Below, in pieces: positions 17,401 to 24,889 of a DNA stretch of 64,000 nucleotides. Source of the DNA: Bradyrhizobium huanghuaihaiense (GTDB lineage Bacteria > Pseudomonadota > Alphaproteobacteria > Rhizobiales > Xanthobacteraceae); assembly GCF_007830635.1 (NCBI RefSeq), contig NZ_VLLA01000009.1:124001-188000 (forward strand), given 5' to 3'. The position numbers and the translations under genes are program-made. A model generated the notes under the pieces. It made no database searches. It was not told where the DNA came from and worked only from the letters and a program-made list of their open reading frames with translations. Each line of letters starts with the position of its first letter. Within the stretch, counting starts at the first letter, position 1.

Positions 17401-19077
17401 ACCTGATGTCGGCGAGATGGAGGTGACGGTCGGCGGAGCAGCATAGGTGAACTGGTCCGCCGCCGAGGTCGCGGAGGTCCCGCCAGGTGTCGTGACCCTG
17501 ACATCGACCGTTCCGGCGGCGCCTGCCGGCGAGGTCGCGGTGATCGATGTTGCCGAATTGAACGTGAAGCTCGCGGACGTTGCGCCGAACGTCACGGCCG
17601 TGACGCCGGTGAAATTGGTGCCGGTGATCGTTACCGAAGTGCCGCCCGCCGTGGGTCCGGCCGTGGGTGAGATCGAGGTGACCGTGGGAGCGGCAATATA
17701 GGTGAACTGGTCCGCGGCAGAGGTCGCCGAGGTGCCGCCGGCTGTCGTTACCCTGACATCGACCGTGCCGCTCCCGGCAGGCGAGGTCGCGGTGATCTGG
17801 GTGGCGGAATTGACGGTGAAGCCGGTCGCAGCCGTTGCGCCGAACGTCACCGCTGTCGCGCCCGTGAAATTGGTGCCGGTGATGGTCACGGTAGTGCCGC
17901 CGCCAGCGGGGCCTGTCGTCGGCGAGATCGAGGTGACGGTGGGCGCGGCGACATAGGTGAACTGGTCGGCGGCAGAATTTGCCGACGTTCCGCCCGCAGT
18001 CGTCACCGTGACGTCGACCGTGCCAGTGCCTGGGGGCGATGTCGCTGTAATCTGTGTATTGGAATTGACCGTGTAGCCCGTGGCATTGGTCGCGCCGAAC
18101 TTAACGCCTGCAGCGCCGGAGGTCGTGCTGAAATTCGTGCCGGTGATGATGACCGTTGTGCCGCCGCCCGTTGGGCCGGTGGTCGGCGAGATCGAGGTCA
18201 CAGTCGGCGCGGCGACGTAAGTGTACTGGTCGGCCGCGGATGTCGCGGTGGTCACGCCGTTGTTGGTGACCGTGATGTCGACCGTGCCCGCGGCGCCAGC
18301 CGGCGCGACCGCCGTGATCTGCGTCGCGGAGTCGACAGTGTAGCTGGTCGCGTTGGTGGCGCCAAACTTCACGCCTCCGGAGCCGGTCGTTCCGGTGAAG
18401 TTGGTGCCAGTGATCACGACGCTGTTGCCGCCCGCCAATGGGCCGGACGTCGGTGAAATCGATGTCACCGTGGGCGTAGGCAGGTTGACAGTGATGGTGA
18501 AGGATGTGTTGGTGAATTGAGATACGCCACCGCAGGTGGCGGATGGATTTCCGCTGTTGTAGGTACAGCCGCTCGCGTACCAGAGCGTGATCGTGTCCGT
18601 GCCTCCCCCGGAGAGGGAGTTGAGCTGGATATCGTACTCGTCGACGTGAAAGGAGTCCGTTCCGGGATTGACGGCCGTGATCGTATAGGTTGCTTTTGTC
18701 GACGCATAGGAGAGCGCTGTATACGACAGAGTGGTCCCCTGAACCGGAAGGAAGTTCTGGGCATCCACATTCGGGTTCGAGCCGTTGGATGTACCGTAAA
18801 GTCCGACGCGAACCTTTCCGTCGGTGACACAGAGACCGACCGTGTTCCCGGTGGCGTTGATCGTGATGGTCGCAGCGCTTGTCGAGCCGCTCGTAAAGTT
18901 ACACGTCGCATGCGCCGCCGCCATGGCGCTGATCATCAAGATTGTCGCGAGGCAAATGCGTTGAGCTGCGCGCCAAAGGCGGAGCAAAATGCCCTGTCGA
19001 CCGGTCCGGCTGCTATGCGCCGATCCTGCCAGCTCCCCGCTCATTTCTGGCACGGCCACCGCAATTGCGTGACTCAC
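14455..19077 (-). CDS. Giant IPT/TIG-repeat autotransporter (1540 aa)
   Basis: N-terminal extended signal region (~58 residues, ending AMAAAHATC), then a ~145-residue domain with cysteines, then ten tandem IPT/TIG immunoglobulin-like repeats of ~85 residues (each starting PTVTSISP and ending SAADQFTY), then one bacterial Ig-like (Big_3) domain with SYGQSVTFTAKV and GTVTFNDGG, a linker, and a C-terminal ~270-residue autotransporter beta-barrel ending in Phe (GRARIPF). It should be exported and displayed on the cell surface as a stalk, likely an adhesin. It faces the tail-collar operon divergently and converges with rlpA. The start could also be the in-frame ATG at 19044. Confidence 0.9.
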   Translation of the reverse strand: MSHAIAVAVPEMSGELAGSAHSSRTGRQGILLRLWRAAQRICLATILMISAMAAAHATCNFTSGSTSAATITINATGNTVGLCVTDGKVRVGLYGTSNGSNPNVDAQNFLPVQGTTLSYTALSYASTKATYTITAVNPGTDSFHVDEYDIQLNSLSGGGTDTITLWYASGCTYNSGNPSATCGGVSQFTNTSFTITVNLPTPTVTSISPTSGPLAGGNSVVITGTNFTGTTGSGGVKFGATNATSYTVDSATQITAVAPAGAAGTVDITVTNNGVTTATSAADQYTYVAAPTVTSISPTTGPTGGGTTVIITGTNFSTTSGAAGVKFGATNATGYTVNSNTQITATSPPGTGTVDVTVTTAGGTSANSAADQFTYVAAPTVTSISPTTGPAGGGTTVTITGTNFTGATAVTFGATAATGFTVNSATQITATSPAGSGTVDVRVTTAGGTSATSAADQFTYIAAPTVTSISPTAGPTAGGTSVTITGTNFTGVTAVTFGATSASFTFNSATSITATSPAGAAGTVDVRVTTPGGTSATSAADQFTYAAPPTVTSISPTSGPQTGGTTVVITGTNLSGASAVTFGATAATGFTVNSATQITATSAAGTGTVDITVTTAGGTSAPSAADQFTYVPAPTVTLISPTSGPGAGGTTVTVTGTNFTGATAVTFGATAATGFTVNSSTSITATSPAGTGTVDLRVTNPGGTSATSAADQFTYVASPTVTSISPTLGPQAGGTSVIITGTNFTGATAVTFGAAAATGFTVNSATQITVPSPPGAGVVDVRVTTTGGTSATSAADQFTYFGTPTVTSISPTGGPLAGGTSVTITGTNFTGATAVKFGTTTTGFTVNSATQITATAPAGTGTVDLTVTTPGGTSVTSAADQFTYAAAPTVTSVSPNAGPTTGGTSVTITGTALSGATAVKFGGTNATSFTVNSATSITATSPAGAGTVDVTVTTPGGTSATSASDQFNYSPAPSVTSISPTSGPAVGATSVAITGTGFTGATAVKFGTNTATSFTVNSATSITATSPPGSGTVDITVTTVGGTSPTSAADRFTYLSSTTTTELTSSQNPSSYGQSVTFTAKVSSTGGTPTGTVTFNDGGAAIGTSALSAGVATLATTTLAVGNHTITATYSGSPAFNASTSPALTQSVDIPADSARLRALQLNVTKVVAQSSGQAISGAIDTAISEGFNNGGQYITPGGGGVRVNFAAAPDGDDEPPAGRPTDPQSSNAYAGNGRSGGTGRGSSRIDDAFAAIDRAAPTKAPPARFKQQKDWLFWIDVRGTGIDRWGSSGNIGQGATQATLYGQQINLVSGLTYRAASNLVVGVVGGYENFSYTETDINGKLKGDGWTVGAYLGWKIIPTLRYDAAVTYSGIGYDGTAGTAQGNFNGNRWMFATGFTGSYSWANFNIEPSAKVYALWERENAYVDSLGTPQAARTFSSGRASAGSRVSYPVPWLDSVLLLPYAGVYADYYFTQDDAAAIIAAGGIPLASTPLLQGWSARVTGGLGARLASGATVGFGAELGGIGGNTQIWTFTGRARIPF
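15911..18475 (-). repeat. Ten tandem coding repeats, unit about 255 bp
   Basis: DNA coding for the ten IPT/TIG domains. The unit is 255 bases (85 codons) through most of the array; the two repeats farthest from the barrel are slightly longer and one is one codon shorter. The units are similar enough that each leaves an open frame on the opposite strand from the same internal ATG, at exact 255-base steps from 16682 to 17956. This makes the array a likely site of recombination and copy-number change. Confidence 0.85.
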
Positions 19078-19455
19078 CGGCCCCCCTTCGCGGGACCCTT
19101 TCGAAGAGCTCCGCCTTGAAATCCCTGATTGTGTAAATTTTCACGTATATCGTTGCGTGCATTTGGCTGAGACGCGGTGCACAACGCAAGCGGGCAGCCG
19201 GCCAAATCGTCGAAAGCCCTGCCCGCGACGCAACTTTTCAGCGAACCGTTGCGCTGCGGCAACAAAAGCGTGATCACTCAGCGATACATCACATGATGGC
19301 GAGCGCATTTCAGGTTGCGCTGGAGCTTGACTGTTGCCGCGGGCTGTTTAACAATCTTGGCGAGTAGATCGTTTGCCGTTCATTTTTTAATTTAGAAGCT
19401 GTCGTCGTCGCCTTGCGACACGACGGGGCGCCTGATCTTTTTTTGGGGAGGGGTC
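19078..19455. other. Divergent promoter region between the TIG autotransporter and the collar operon
   Basis: No gene. It becomes AT-rich near 19350-19400. The forward operon has a very strong ribosome site (GGGGAGGGG) just before 19456. Any shared regulator of the two transcription units would act here. Confidence 0.5.
19131..19144. promoter_or_regulatory. Candidate operator: 14-bp dyad upstream of the TIG autotransporter
   Basis: GTGTAAATTTTCAC is symmetric as GTG-N-AAATTT-N-CAC, in GC-rich surroundings, 54 bases upstream of the autotransporter start. The form fits a dimeric repressor or activator site, but no cognate regulator is known. Confidence 0.3.
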
Positions 19456-19998
19456 ATGCCGTATCAGCCAGTTCTCGGCCAGATCATGCCTTTTGCGGGC
19501 GCCATCGTTCCCAGAGGCTGGGCGCAATGCAACGGTGCGTTGCTGGCCATCCCGACCAATCAGGCGCTGTTCTCGCTGCTCGGCACGTATTACGGCGGTG
19601 ACGGCGTCCGAACCTTTGCACTTCCGGATCTTCGGGGCCGCGCCATTCTCGGCTCGTCCGGCGGCAGCGGCCAATATCCCCTGGGCATGACCAGCGGATC
19701 GATGTCGGTCACGCTCACCGTGCCTCAATTGCCTGCTCACAATCATCTGATCCAGGCTGTTGCAACGCAGGGAAGCGGACGTGGTGCTTCGGCCGCCAAC
19801 AATATCTTCGGTACGAACACGCTGCCATCCGATAATCCGAAGGCGATTTTTGGACCAGCCGGGAGCGCGGACACGCCATTGGCATCCGGCACCAATCTGG
19901 TGAACGAAGGCGGAGGCGCGCCGCACAACAACATGCAGCCCTATCTCGCCATCAGCTATCTGATCGCGTTGCAGGGAATTTATCCGAGTCGAAACTAG
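19456..19998 (+). CDS. Phage tail collar-domain (MdpB-like) protein 1
   Basis: 180 residues with the tail-collar signature: FAGAIVPRGWAQCNGALLAI, then LFSLLGTYYGGDG and FALPDLRGRAILG, and the C-terminal PHNNMQPYLAISYLIALQGI. Such proteins form trimeric tip domains in phage tail fibres; free-standing bacterial versions (annotated as microcystin-dependent or tail fibre proteins) are of unknown role. No signal peptide is seen. First gene of a four-gene run (next start 107 bases downstream) with GGGGAGGGG before the start, suggesting strong translation. Confidence 0.9.
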   Translation: MPYQPVLGQIMPFAGAIVPRGWAQCNGALLAIPTNQALFSLLGTYYGGDGVRTFALPDLRGRAILGSSGGSGQYPLGMTSGSMSVTLTVPQLPAHNHLIQAVATQGSGRGASAANNIFGTNTLPSDNPKAIFGPAGSADTPLASGTNLVNEGGGAPHNNMQPYLAISYLIALQGIYPSRN

Positions 19999-20105
19999 GC
20001 GGCTGCGCAGCGACATTTTCGCAGCCGAGTTCTTCTCATATCAATTTCGAAGATTGGCGCCTCCCCCGATCGGATGGGGACGCCCCGGGCAGAGGATCAG
20101 AGGCG

Positions 20106-20633
20106 ATGTCAGATCCGTTTGTTGGCGAGATCAGGTTGTTCGGCTTTCCGCGGGTGCCCACTGGCTGGTTTGCCTGCAATGGTCAGGCGATGTCGATTTC
20201 GCAGTATCAGGTGCTCTATACCGTGATCGGCACCACCTATGGCGGCGATGGCGTCAACACCTTCAATCTTCCCGATCTTCGCGGCCGCGTTGCGATCGGA
20301 CAGGGACAGGGGACCGGCTTCCCGTTCTATGTGCTGGGCCAGATCGGGGGAGAGGAAACGCATACGCTGGTCGAAGGCGAAATGCCGACCCATAGTCACG
20401 CGCTGATGTCCTCGACAGGGACGGGAGAGACATCCGAGCCCGGACAGACGGTCCATCTTGCCACCGCATCAACCGGCAATCTCTATGCGCCGACGGCCGA
20501 CGCAGCACCCTACGCGACGATGGCCGCCTGCGTCACTCCGGCGGGCAACAGCATCGGGCACGACAACATGATGCCGAGCGTGGTTGCCAATTACTGCATC
20601 TGCAACGACGGCCTCTTCCCTTCGCCCGGCTAG
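20106..20633 (+). CDS. Phage tail collar-domain (MdpB-like) protein 2
   Basis: 175 residues. Starts MSDPFVGEIRLFGFPRVPTGW, with CNGQAMSISQYQVLY, TTYGGDGVNTFNLPDLRGRV and HDNMMPSVVANYCICNDGLFP. It is diverged from its two neighbours, so this is not a recent duplication. It contains five cysteines. No signal peptide. The ATG follows GAGG. It is followed after 36 bases by the third copy. Confidence 0.9.
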   Translation: MSDPFVGEIRLFGFPRVPTGWFACNGQAMSISQYQVLYTVIGTTYGGDGVNTFNLPDLRGRVAIGQGQGTGFPFYVLGQIGGEETHTLVEGEMPTHSHALMSSTGTGETSEPGQTVHLATASTGNLYAPTADAAPYATMAACVTPAGNSIGHDNMMPSVVANYCICNDGLFPSPG

Positions 20634-20669
20634 CCTGCGCCGGTCCGTATCCAGTCTCGAGGAGACACC

Positions 20670-21212
20670 ATGTCAAGTCCGTATGTCGGGGAAATACAGG
20701 CCTTTACGTTTCAGTTTGCCACAAACGGCTTCAACTCTGCCTGGCTGCCATGCTTTGGCCAGCTCGTTCCCATTCAGGCTTACACCCCGCTATTCTCGCT
20801 CATCGGTACTTATTACGGCGGCAATGGCACGACCAATTTCGCCCTGCCCAATCTGAACGGTTCGGTTGCGATCAGCCAGGGCCAGGGTCTGGGATTGCAG
20901 AACTACGTCATCGGCGAGGCCGTCGGCAGTCCGACGGTCAACCTGAGTTCGACCGAGATGGCGATCCACACGCACGCCCTGCAGCTCGGCGCCGGCAACG
21001 CCCCGAATGCGGCGCCAGGTCCCGGAACGTCGCAGACCATGGTCGCGATCGATCCCCAGTTCAACGGCTTCATCGCTCCGCCCGGCAACCTCACCTTGGC
21101 GGCCAATGCCGTCACGCTGACCGGGCAGGGGCTCCCCCACGACAACATGCAGCCGACCCAGGCCATCATCTGGTGTATCGCTTATGCGGGAATCTTTCCG
21201 TCCTTCGGCTGA
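20670..21212 (+). CDS. Phage tail collar-domain (MdpB-like) protein 3
   Basis: 180 residues starting MSSPYVGEIQAFTFQFATNG, with WLPCFGQLVPIQAYTPLFSLI, GTYYGGNGTTNFALPNLNGS and the C-terminal HDNMQPTQAIIWCIAYAGIFP. The middle insertion between the LNGS and HDNMQP blocks varies between the three copies and would form the exposed loop region of a trimer. GAGGAGA stands before ATG 20670. Confidence 0.9.
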   Translation: MSSPYVGEIQAFTFQFATNGFNSAWLPCFGQLVPIQAYTPLFSLIGTYYGGNGTTNFALPNLNGSVAISQGQGLGLQNYVIGEAVGSPTVNLSSTEMAIHTHALQLGAGNAPNAAPGPGTSQTMVAIDPQFNGFIAPPGNLTLAANAVTLTGQGLPHDNMQPTQAIIWCIAYAGIFPSFG

Positions 21213-21233
21213 GCGAACGGGCCGTGTGACGGC

Positions 21234-21752
21234 ATGACCGACGGCATCTCGCTCGACATCGTCCCGGACGATCCGGCTCTGCGGCTTCGGTGCGACGGCC
21301 CGATCGACGCGCCGTTCATCCGGCATCTCTTCGAGGAGGTGAGGACAGCCCAATTCACCGCAACGGGCTTGTCCGGACCGATCGTGAGGCAGCTCATCGC
21401 GCAACAGTTCCGCAGCCAGTTGGCCGGCTATGCCACGCAATTTCCAGGCGCGATCTCGCTGATCGTCACACGAGACGGGACCGCGATCGGCCGGCTGCTG
21501 CTTCATTGCGCGCGCGAACGCTGGCACATTGTCGATATTGCGCTGCTGCCGGCCGATTGCGGTCGAGGCGCCGGGACGAAGATCGTCGAGGCTCTCGGAG
21601 CGGACGCGCGGCGGCAGGGCGTCTCGGCGCTGACGCTCACGGTGCTCGCAGGCAACCAGGCCGCACGCCGGTTCTATCAGCGGCATGGATTTGCCGAGAC
21701 CGGGATGTTGGGGGCAGCGCACCTCGCGATGCGGAAGGATCTTGCGGCCTAA
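21234..21752 (+). CDS. GNAT N-acetyltransferase at the end of the collar operon
   Basis: 172 residues with a GNAT core: ISLIVTRDGTAIGRLLL, then VDIALLPADCGRGAGTKIVEAL (the acetyl-CoA loop as GRGAGT) and a C-terminal NQAARRFYQRHGFAETG. It starts 21 bases after the third collar gene, so it is probably in the same transcript. The same set, collar proteins with an acetyltransferase, recurs in other bacteria as I remember it; the acetyltransferase may modify one of the collar proteins, but this is inference. Confidence 0.9.
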   Translation: MTDGISLDIVPDDPALRLRCDGPIDAPFIRHLFEEVRTAQFTATGLSGPIVRQLIAQQFRSQLAGYATQFPGAISLIVTRDGTAIGRLLLHCARERWHIVDIALLPADCGRGAGTKIVEALGADARRQGVSALTLTVLAGNQAARRFYQRHGFAETGMLGAAHLAMRKDLAA

Positions 21753-21753
21753 A

Positions 21754-21828
21754 GCATGATCCGGACCCGGAGGGCCGCGCTAGCGCAAAGTGCGACGCGG
21801 TTTTCCGGAAAGATCATGCGTAAACGCT
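21754..21828. repeat. Palindromic intergenic repeat (GCATGATCC family), copy 1
   Basis: Begins AGCATGATCCGGACCC and ends GGAAAGATCATGC, so the two ends are inverted copies; the middle carries GCGGTTTTCCGG. The same block occurs at 25933-25980. It sits between the GNAT and epoxide hydrolase stops and can form a long hairpin acting as a bidirectional 3' end. Confidence 0.75.
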
Positions 21829-22785
21829 TTAGCGCGCCGATGCCTCGCGCAAGAATTTCACCAGCGCCGCATTCACCTCTTCGGGCCGCTCCTGCTGCAC
21901 CCAATGGCCGGCGCCCTCGATGATCAGCTTCCGTGTGAGATTGGGCAGCACGCGTTCCAGCTCGTTGACGCGCTTGGCCCCGATCAGCCCGGTGATGACG
22001 GCGTCCTTCGAACCGGCAATGAAGAGGGACGGCTGGTGGATCTGCGCATCCTGCCAGGGCGCCGTCAGTTCCCAATTGCGGTCGAGGTTGCGATACCAGT
22101 TCAGCCCGCCGCGGAAGCCTGACTTGCGGAAGGCCTCGGTGAAATAGGTGAGGTCAGCCTCGCTGAGCCAGGCGGGCAGCGGCTCTCCGGCGGTCGCGTG
22201 GCCGAGAAAGCCCTTCTCTTCCTGCACGAACATGGCGGCGGTGGGATCGGCGAGGCCGCGTCCGCCGAGCACGATGCGCATGGTGCGGGCGACGTCTCGC
22301 TCCAGCTCGGCCTCGGCGACCCCTGGCGCCTGGAAATACTGCCAGTAGAAGTTGGTTACGCCGCCCTCGCGCAGCAGGTCGAGCGGCTTGCCGCGGCCGC
22401 GAAATGGCGGCGGCACGCTCAGGCCCGCGACCGCCGTGAAGATGTCGGGTCGAAACAGCGCCGCGTGCCAGGCCACCGGCGCACCCCAATCGTGGCCGAC
22501 CACCATGGCGCTGGTTTCGCCGAGCGCCCGGACGAGGCCGACCACGTCGCCGACGGTGTCGAAGATCGAGTAGGCATTCACCTCGGCCGGCGCTGCGCTC
22601 TGGCCGTAGCCGCGCATGTCGGGGGCGACGACGTGAAATCCGGCGTCCGCCAGCGCCGGGATCTGGTGGCGCCAGGAGTAGGAAAGTTCCGGCCAGCCGT
22701 GGCAGAGCACGACCAGCGGACCCTGGCCGGCTTCGCGGATGTATAGGTCGATCCCGTTGGCCTTGATCGTGCGGGTGGAGGACAT
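21829..22785 (-). CDS. Soluble epoxide hydrolase (alpha/beta hydrolase)
   Basis: 318 residues. The oxyanion-hole motif HGWPE lies at residues 29-33, the nucleophile Asp99 in GHDWG, and the general-base His in EGAGHWVQQERP near the C-terminus. The HGxP and GHDWG pair separates epoxide hydrolases from other alpha/beta hydrolases with Ser nucleophiles. It would open epoxides to diols in the cytoplasm, for detoxification or fatty-acid epoxides. The start ATG 22785 is divergent from the D-Ala-D-Ala carboxypeptidase gene. Confidence 0.9.
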   Translation of the reverse strand: MSSTRTIKANGIDLYIREAGQGPLVVLCHGWPELSYSWRHQIPALADAGFHVVAPDMRGYGQSAAPAEVNAYSIFDTVGDVVGLVRALGETSAMVVGHDWGAPVAWHAALFRPDIFTAVAGLSVPPPFRGRGKPLDLLREGGVTNFYWQYFQAPGVAEAELERDVARTMRIVLGGRGLADPTAAMFVQEEKGFLGHATAGEPLPAWLSEADLTYFTEAFRKSGFRGGLNWYRNLDRNWELTAPWQDAQIHQPSLFIAGSKDAVITGLIGAKRVNELERVLPNLTRKLIIEGAGHWVQQERPEEVNAALVKFLREASAR

Positions 22786-22937
22786 CGCTTTTCCGCCTTG
22801 TTTCAGGGGTTTGGTCGATAAATATAAGGTGTCACGATAGGGGCGTGACGAGAATCATGCAAACTCGGGTGCCGGGGCCGGCCTCGTGTTGTTCGTACCG
22901 GTTCCAACTGTTAGAACGCCGCTCTCAGGGCTTCGCC

Positions 22938-24200
22938 ATGGCATTTCGTCTTTTTTCGCTCCACCGCCCCCGGTTCACCGCCGGAGCGATGGCGCGCGGG
23001 CTGATCGCTGCTGTTCTGGTGGCGGCGATTGGCTGGGGTGGGGCGCTCTATGCGGCCAACCAGAGCGTCCAGGGCGCCAAGAAGACGGAAGACGCCGGCT
23101 TCGACGGCGATGCGCCCACCGCGATCCTGATCGAGGCGTCCAGCGGCAGCGTGCTGTTCGAGAAGAATGCCGACGAGCTGCGCGCGCCGTCCAGCATGAT
23201 GAAGCTGATGACGGCGGAAGTCGTGTTCAACGCCATCAAGAAAGGCGACATCAAGCTCACCGACGAGTACCGGATCAGCGAGAACGCCTGGCGCAGGGGC
23301 GGCGCGCCCTCGGGAGGCTCGACCATGTTCGCCGCCATCAACAGCAAGGTCTCGGTCGACGATCTCCTGCATGGCGCGATCATCCAGAGCGGCAATGACG
23401 CCTGCATCGCGCTCGCCGAAGCCATGGCAGGCAATGAGCGGATCTTTGCCGCCGACTTCATGACCAAGCGGGCGCGCGAGCTCGGCATGACCAAGTCGAC
23501 CTTCGGCAACTCCAACGGTCTGCCCGACCCGGCCAACAAGATGACGGTGCGGGAGCTCGGCATCCTCGCCCGGCACATCATCCTGGACTTTCCGGAGTTC
23601 TACAAACTGTTCGGCGAGAAGGAGTACACCTGGAACAAGATCCGTCAGCCCAACCGCAATCCGCTGCTGAATTCGATGGAAGGTGCTGACGGCCTCAAGA
23701 CCGGCTACACCAAGGAGGGTGGCTACGGCATGGTCGGCTCGGCGGTGCAGAACGGCACCCGGCTGATCGTCGTCGTCAACGGCCTGGAAGACCCCGAGGA
23801 CCGCGCCACCGAAGCCAAGAAGATGCTGGAATGGGGTTTCCGCAACTTCGAGACCCGCACTCTGATCGCGGCCGACCAACCGGTCGGCTACGCAAAAGTG
23901 TTTGGCGGCGAGAGCCGCTCGGTGAAGCTGGTCGCCAAGATGCCCGTGAAGGTGATGGTGCACAAGAACGGCAGCGACCAGCTGATCGCGCGCGTGGTTT
24001 ACAAGGGGCCGGTACGGGCGCCGGTCGAGGCCGGTCAGCAAGTCGGCGTGGTCAAGGTCTGGCGTAGCGGCAACATCGCGGTGGAGACGCCGGTCTATGC
24101 AGGTGAAGCGATCGGCACCGGCTCGACCATGCGGCGCGCGATCGACGGTGCCAGCGAGCTCGTGATCGGCATGTTCCGCGCGGGCGCCGAGAAGCTCTGA
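22938..24200 (+). CDS. dacA: D-alanyl-D-alanine carboxypeptidase (PBP5/6 family)
   Basis: 420 residues from ATG 22938. A signal or anchor segment (residues ~20-40) precedes the peptidase S11 domain: Ser86-Met-Met-Lys89 is the SxxK active site, IQSGNDAC carries SxN and DGLKTGYT carries KTG. A beta-rich PBP5-type C-terminal domain and a final amphipathic helix (membrane attachment) follow. It trims the terminal D-Ala from peptidoglycan stem peptides in the periplasm. An ATG 31 codons upstream is in frame but would bury the signal. It leads a run with tmk and holB (2-base gap, then overlap). Confidence 0.93.
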   Translation: MAFRLFSLHRPRFTAGAMARGLIAAVLVAAIGWGGALYAANQSVQGAKKTEDAGFDGDAPTAILIEASSGSVLFEKNADELRAPSSMMKLMTAEVVFNAIKKGDIKLTDEYRISENAWRRGGAPSGGSTMFAAINSKVSVDDLLHGAIIQSGNDACIALAEAMAGNERIFAADFMTKRARELGMTKSTFGNSNGLPDPANKMTVRELGILARHIILDFPEFYKLFGEKEYTWNKIRQPNRNPLLNSMEGADGLKTGYTKEGGYGMVGSAVQNGTRLIVVVNGLEDPEDRATEAKKMLEWGFRNFETRTLIAADQPVGYAKVFGGESRSVKLVAKMPVKVMVHKNGSDQLIARVVYKGPVRAPVEAGQQVGVVKVWRSGNIAVETPVYAGEAIGTGSTMRRAIDGASELVIGMFRAGAEKL

Positions 24201-24202
24201 TC

Positions 24203-24889
24203 ATGAGTGAGAGCAAGGTACAGCGACCGTCCGGACGCGGACGCTTCGTCACCTTTGAAGGCGGCGAGGGGACGGGCAAGTCGACCCAGATCAAGAAGCT
24301 CGCCGACCGCCTCAAGGCGGCCAGGATGCGCATCCTCGTCACGCGCGAGCCGGGCGGATCGCCGGGCGCCGAGATCATGCGCCATCTGGTGCTGTCGGGG
24401 ATGGGCAAGCTGCTCGGGCCCGAAGCCGAGACGCTGCTGTTTGCCGCCGCGCGCGACGATCATGTTCGTACCGTGATCCAGCCCGCGCTGAACCAGGGCG
24501 CGTGGGTCCTCTGTGATCGCTTTGCAGACTCGACGCGGGCGTATCAGGGCAGCCTCGGCCGCGTCCCGATCGGGCTGATCAACGCGATGCAGCGCGTCAC
24601 CATCGGCGATCTCAAGCCGGATCTCACCATCATCCTCGACCTGCCGGTCGAGATCGGCTTGCAGCGTGCCGCGGTACGCCGCGGCGCTGGCACGCCCGAC
24701 CGGTTCGAGAGCGAGCAGCTCAGCTTTCATCAGGGCCTGCGCGAAGCCTATCGCAAGATCGCTGAGGAAGAGCCCGCGCGCTGCGTGCTGATCGACGCCA
24801 ATTCCGATCCTGACACCGTCGCAGACCGCGTCTGGACCGCGCTGCGCGAGCGTCTCCTTCCCACGACCGCCTCGGTGATCTCAGCATGA
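24203..24889 (+). CDS. tmk: Thymidylate kinase
   Basis: 228 residues, typical length. P-loop GGEGTGKST near residue 20, the LID-related TREPGGSPGAE segment, the DRFADSTRAYQG substrate loop and LDLPVEIGLQRA. It phosphorylates dTMP to dTDP. Starts two bases after the dacA stop and overlaps the holB start by four bases (ATGA), so the genes are translationally coupled. Confidence 0.97.
   Translation: MSESKVQRPSGRGRFVTFEGGEGTGKSTQIKKLADRLKAARMRILVTREPGGSPGAEIMRHLVLSGMGKLLGPEAETLLFAAARDDHVRTVIQPALNQGAWVLCDRFADSTRAYQGSLGRVPIGLINAMQRVTIGDLKPDLTIILDLPVEIGLQRAAVRRGAGTPDRFESEQLSFHQGLREAYRKIAEEEPARCVLIDANSDPDTVADRVWTALRERLLPTTASVISA

Noticed and set aside
15911..18475. CRISPR array (regular repeats at 255 bases)
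   Set aside because: The units are coding domains of one open frame with conserved protein signatures.
19456..21212. Prophage or R-type tailocin
   Set aside because: Only collar-domain proteins are present; no sheath, tube, baseplate, tape-measure or lysis genes.
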